From the NCBI RefSeq assembly GCF_001012825.1, contig NZ_LCZJ02000018.1, positions 700,531 to 764,530 on the forward strand: a DNA stretch of 64,000 nucleotides, written 5' to 3'. Below the pieces are notes generated by a model. It was not told the origin of the DNA. It saw only the letters and a list, made by a program, of their open reading frames with translations, and made no database searches. Positions 62,282 through 64,000 of this stretch are shown piece after piece. How positions within the stretch are numbered: the stretch's first letter is position 1; every line of letters starts with the position of its first letter. Source of the stretch: Paenibacillus etheri (lineage in GTDB: Bacteria; Bacillota; Bacilli; Paenibacillales; Paenibacillaceae). The position numbers and the translations under genes were made by a program.

Positions 62282-63049
62282 ATGATCAAACGGGTTCAAG
62301 CGTGGCTGAGCCGTAAAGACAGGCAACAGCCAGTCGAGATTTCACCGGATAACATTCCCCGGCACGTGGCTGTTATTATGGACGGCAATGGGCGTTGGGC
62401 TAAGCGACGCGGGTTGCCGCGCGTTGTGGGCCATCAGAATGGCATGAAGGCTGTTAAACGTGCTACAATCGCAGCAGACGAACTGGGTGTTGAGTTTTTG
62501 ACGATGTATGCGTTCTCGACAGAAAATTGGAAACGACCAAAGGAAGAAGTCGATTATCTGATGCGCTTGCCAGTGGAGTTTCTAGCCATTGAGCTTGATG
62601 AGCTGATTGAGAAGAATGTTCAAGTCCGTATGATGGGTGATACTGATGCATTGCCTTCATATACACGTAAGGCTATGGAAGAAGCGGTTTCCCGGACACA
62701 GGGCAATACCGGACTTATATTGAATTTTGCTCTTAATTATGGGGGACGCAAAGAAATTGAGGACTGCATGCGCAGCATTGGTAAGGACATTCAATCAGGG
62801 GCTTTGTCACCGGAAGATATCACGACTGATCTAATCGATAGCCGAATGTTATCTGGTGGGTTACCAGATCCGGATTTGCTTATACGTACAAGCGGAGAAA
62901 TGCGACTTAGCAATTTCATGCTATGGCAGCTGGCTTATAGTGAGCTGTGGTTTACTGATGTGTATTGGCCTGAGTTTGATAAGGAACATTTGCATCAGGC
63001 AGTTGCTGAATATCAACGCCGTACACGCCGTTATGGTGGACTGAAGTAG
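62282..63049 (+). CDS. uppS: Undecaprenyl diphosphate synthase
   Basis: 255 residues, cis-prenyltransferase making the C55 lipid carrier for cell wall synthesis. Motif IMDGNGRWAKRRGLPRVVGH with the catalytic Asp, and C-terminal DLLIRTSGEMRLSNFMLWQ. The frame opens at 62246; the ATG at 62282 follows TTGGAGG. The gap before it contains an imperfect CCCC..GGGG hairpin with a weak T run, too weak to call a terminator. Confidence 0.97.
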   Translation: MIKRVQAWLSRKDRQQPVEISPDNIPRHVAVIMDGNGRWAKRRGLPRVVGHQNGMKAVKRATIAADELGVEFLTMYAFSTENWKRPKEEVDYLMRLPVEFLAIELDELIEKNVQVRMMGDTDALPSYTRKAMEEAVSRTQGNTGLILNFALNYGGRKEIEDCMRSIGKDIQSGALSPEDITTDLIDSRMLSGGLPDPDLLIRTSGEMRLSNFMLWQLAYSELWFTDVYWPEFDKEHLHQAVAEYQRRTRRYGGLK

Positions 63050-63070
63050 CTTGATAGGAGATGGAAACCT

Positions 63071-63874
63071 TTGAAGCAGCGATTGATTACCGGGATTGTT
63101 GCCGGAGCACTATTTTTAGGCTTATGCGTGTTGGGAAACTGGCCATATCAGTTGTTACTTACTGCCATGGCTTTTATCGGATTTTATGAATTTGTGAAAA
63201 TGATAGGGATACCTGCGCTTTCCTGTTCTACCGTTCTTGGTTATGCAGCCATTCTAAGTTTCATGATCCCTTGGAATTTGTTTGGGATCTCTGCACCCTT
63301 ATCGTGGGAACAAGGAATTTGGATTCTGCTGCTGTTGTTCCTTTTAGTTACAGTTTTTACTAAAAATAAATTAGATATTCGAGTAACAGCCTTGCTGTTT
63401 ACTGGTATAGTATACATTGGTATGGGTTTTTCTTATATGGCCATGGCTCGTGCATCGGATGACGGACATGGTTTGTTCTGGACCTTTTTACTCCTCTTCT
63501 GCATTTGGGGTAGTGATGCCGGGGCTTACTTTGTTGGAAAAAGCATGGGTAAGAACAAACTTTGGCCTGCCATTAGTCCTAACAAAACGGTGGAAGGTGC
63601 AGTAGGTGGAGTACTGATCTCGATGCTGATCGCGATTGTGTTTGCAATTTTAGCTCCTGAACATCTAGCGATAGGACGAGCACTCCTTATAGGGCTTTCT
63701 TGTGCGGTATTGGGTCAGCTTGGTGATCTTGTGCAATCTGCCTATAAACGTGCGTATGGTATCAAAGATTCAGGTACACTTCTGCCAGGACACGGTGGTA
63801 TTCTTGATCGATGTGACAGTTGGATTATTGTGTTTCCGTTCGTACATATCACAATGCTAATGCCTTACTATTAA
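63071..63874 (+). CDS. cdsA: Phosphatidate cytidylyltransferase
   Basis: 267 residues, about seven membrane helices. Makes CDP-diacylglycerol. The family signature is near the C-terminus: AYKRAYGIKDSGTLLPGHGG followed by ILDRCD (Cys where an aliphatic residue is usual); SDAGAYFVGKSMGKNK and SPNKTVEG also match. TTG start after GATAGGAG. dxr follows after 21 bases. Confidence 0.95.
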   Translation: MKQRLITGIVAGALFLGLCVLGNWPYQLLLTAMAFIGFYEFVKMIGIPALSCSTVLGYAAILSFMIPWNLFGISAPLSWEQGIWILLLLFLLVTVFTKNKLDIRVTALLFTGIVYIGMGFSYMAMARASDDGHGLFWTFLLLFCIWGSDAGAYFVGKSMGKNKLWPAISPNKTVEGAVGGVLISMLIAIVFAILAPEHLAIGRALLIGLSCAVLGQLGDLVQSAYKRAYGIKDSGTLLPGHGGILDRCDSWIIVFPFVHITMLMPYY

Positions 63875-63895
63875 CGGAAAGGAGAGGGTATAACT

Positions 63896-64000
63896 ATGAA
63901 AAAAATAAGTGTTCTTGGTTCCACAGGTTCGATCGGCACTCAGACTCTAGATGTCATCGCTATGCACCCAGACTCTTTTCAGGTAGATGGCTTGGCAGCT
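63896..64000 (+). CDS. dxr: 1-deoxy-D-xylulose-5-phosphate reductoisomerase, N-terminal part (cut by window edge)
   Basis: The first 35 codons are visible. [20 protein letters not shown] is the NADPH-binding start of Dxr, the second enzyme of the MEP isoprenoid pathway. GGAAAGGAGAGG precedes the ATG. Order uppS-cdsA-dxr matches other Bacilli. Confidence 0.93.
   Translation, partial: MKKISVLGSTGSIGTQTLDVIAMHPDSFQVDGLAA

Overview
This window is a piece of a low-to-moderate GC Firmicutes chromosome. The gene order follows the Bacillus subtilis ylxM-ffh ... dxr region closely, and the protein sequences look most like Paenibacillus or a near relative. That placement is an inference from order and sequence style, not from a search. 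No rRNA, tRNA, prophage, insertion sequence or CRISPR array was seen. Coding density is high and nearly everything is on the + strand.

Left part (1-27,060): the end of a hemolysin-III-type membrane protein, then the translation/secretion operon ylxM-ffh-rpsP-khpA-rimM-trmD. A pocket of small accessory genes (4.3-7.2 kb) separates trmD from rplS. Next come lepB, rbgA and rnhB, a FliK-like/FlhB-C-terminal-like pair (ylqG/ylqH type), yraN, a zinc-ribbon protein, a metallophosphoesterase, a ComM/YifB AAA protein, the divergent ohr/ohrR peroxide module, sucCD, dprA, topA, trmFO and hslVU. xerC and codY, which B. subtilis carries beside hslVU, are not here; a repeat element and an AT-rich spacer occupy those places.

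Middle part (27,438-59,169): a near-complete fla/che operon. It holds the early basal body genes (flgBC, fliEFGHIJ), hook assembly (MotE-like ylxF, fliK, flgD, the TIGR02530-type gene, flgE/G, swrD/flbD), switch and chemotaxis (fliL, fliM, fliY, cheY), the export gate (fliOPQR, flhBA), flhFG, cheBAWCD and sigD. FapA (DUF342), a SwrB-like protein and small proteins follow. Many genes overlap by 4-20 bp and many use TTG or GTG starts. FliK with FlhB set hook length, FlhF/FlhG set flagellar placement and number, and CheA/W/Y/B/C/D with FliY form a B. subtilis-style signalling system.

Right part (59,173-64,000): rpsB with a clear promoter and leader, tsf, pyrH, frr, uppS, cdsA and the first 35 codons of dxr.

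The most unusual feature is a family of six intergenic ~97-bp repeats (4.8, 7.8, 10.4, 25.0, 55.1 and 57.5 kb). Each has two tandem hairpins. The 3' hairpin comes in two interchangeable types, and paired compensatory substitutions between copies argue for selection on, or faithful propagation of, the folded structure. Other items of interest are a structured leader before the hook gene, an unexplained terminator-ended leader at 6.75-6.89 kb, and a very GC-rich segment inside the FliK-like gene.
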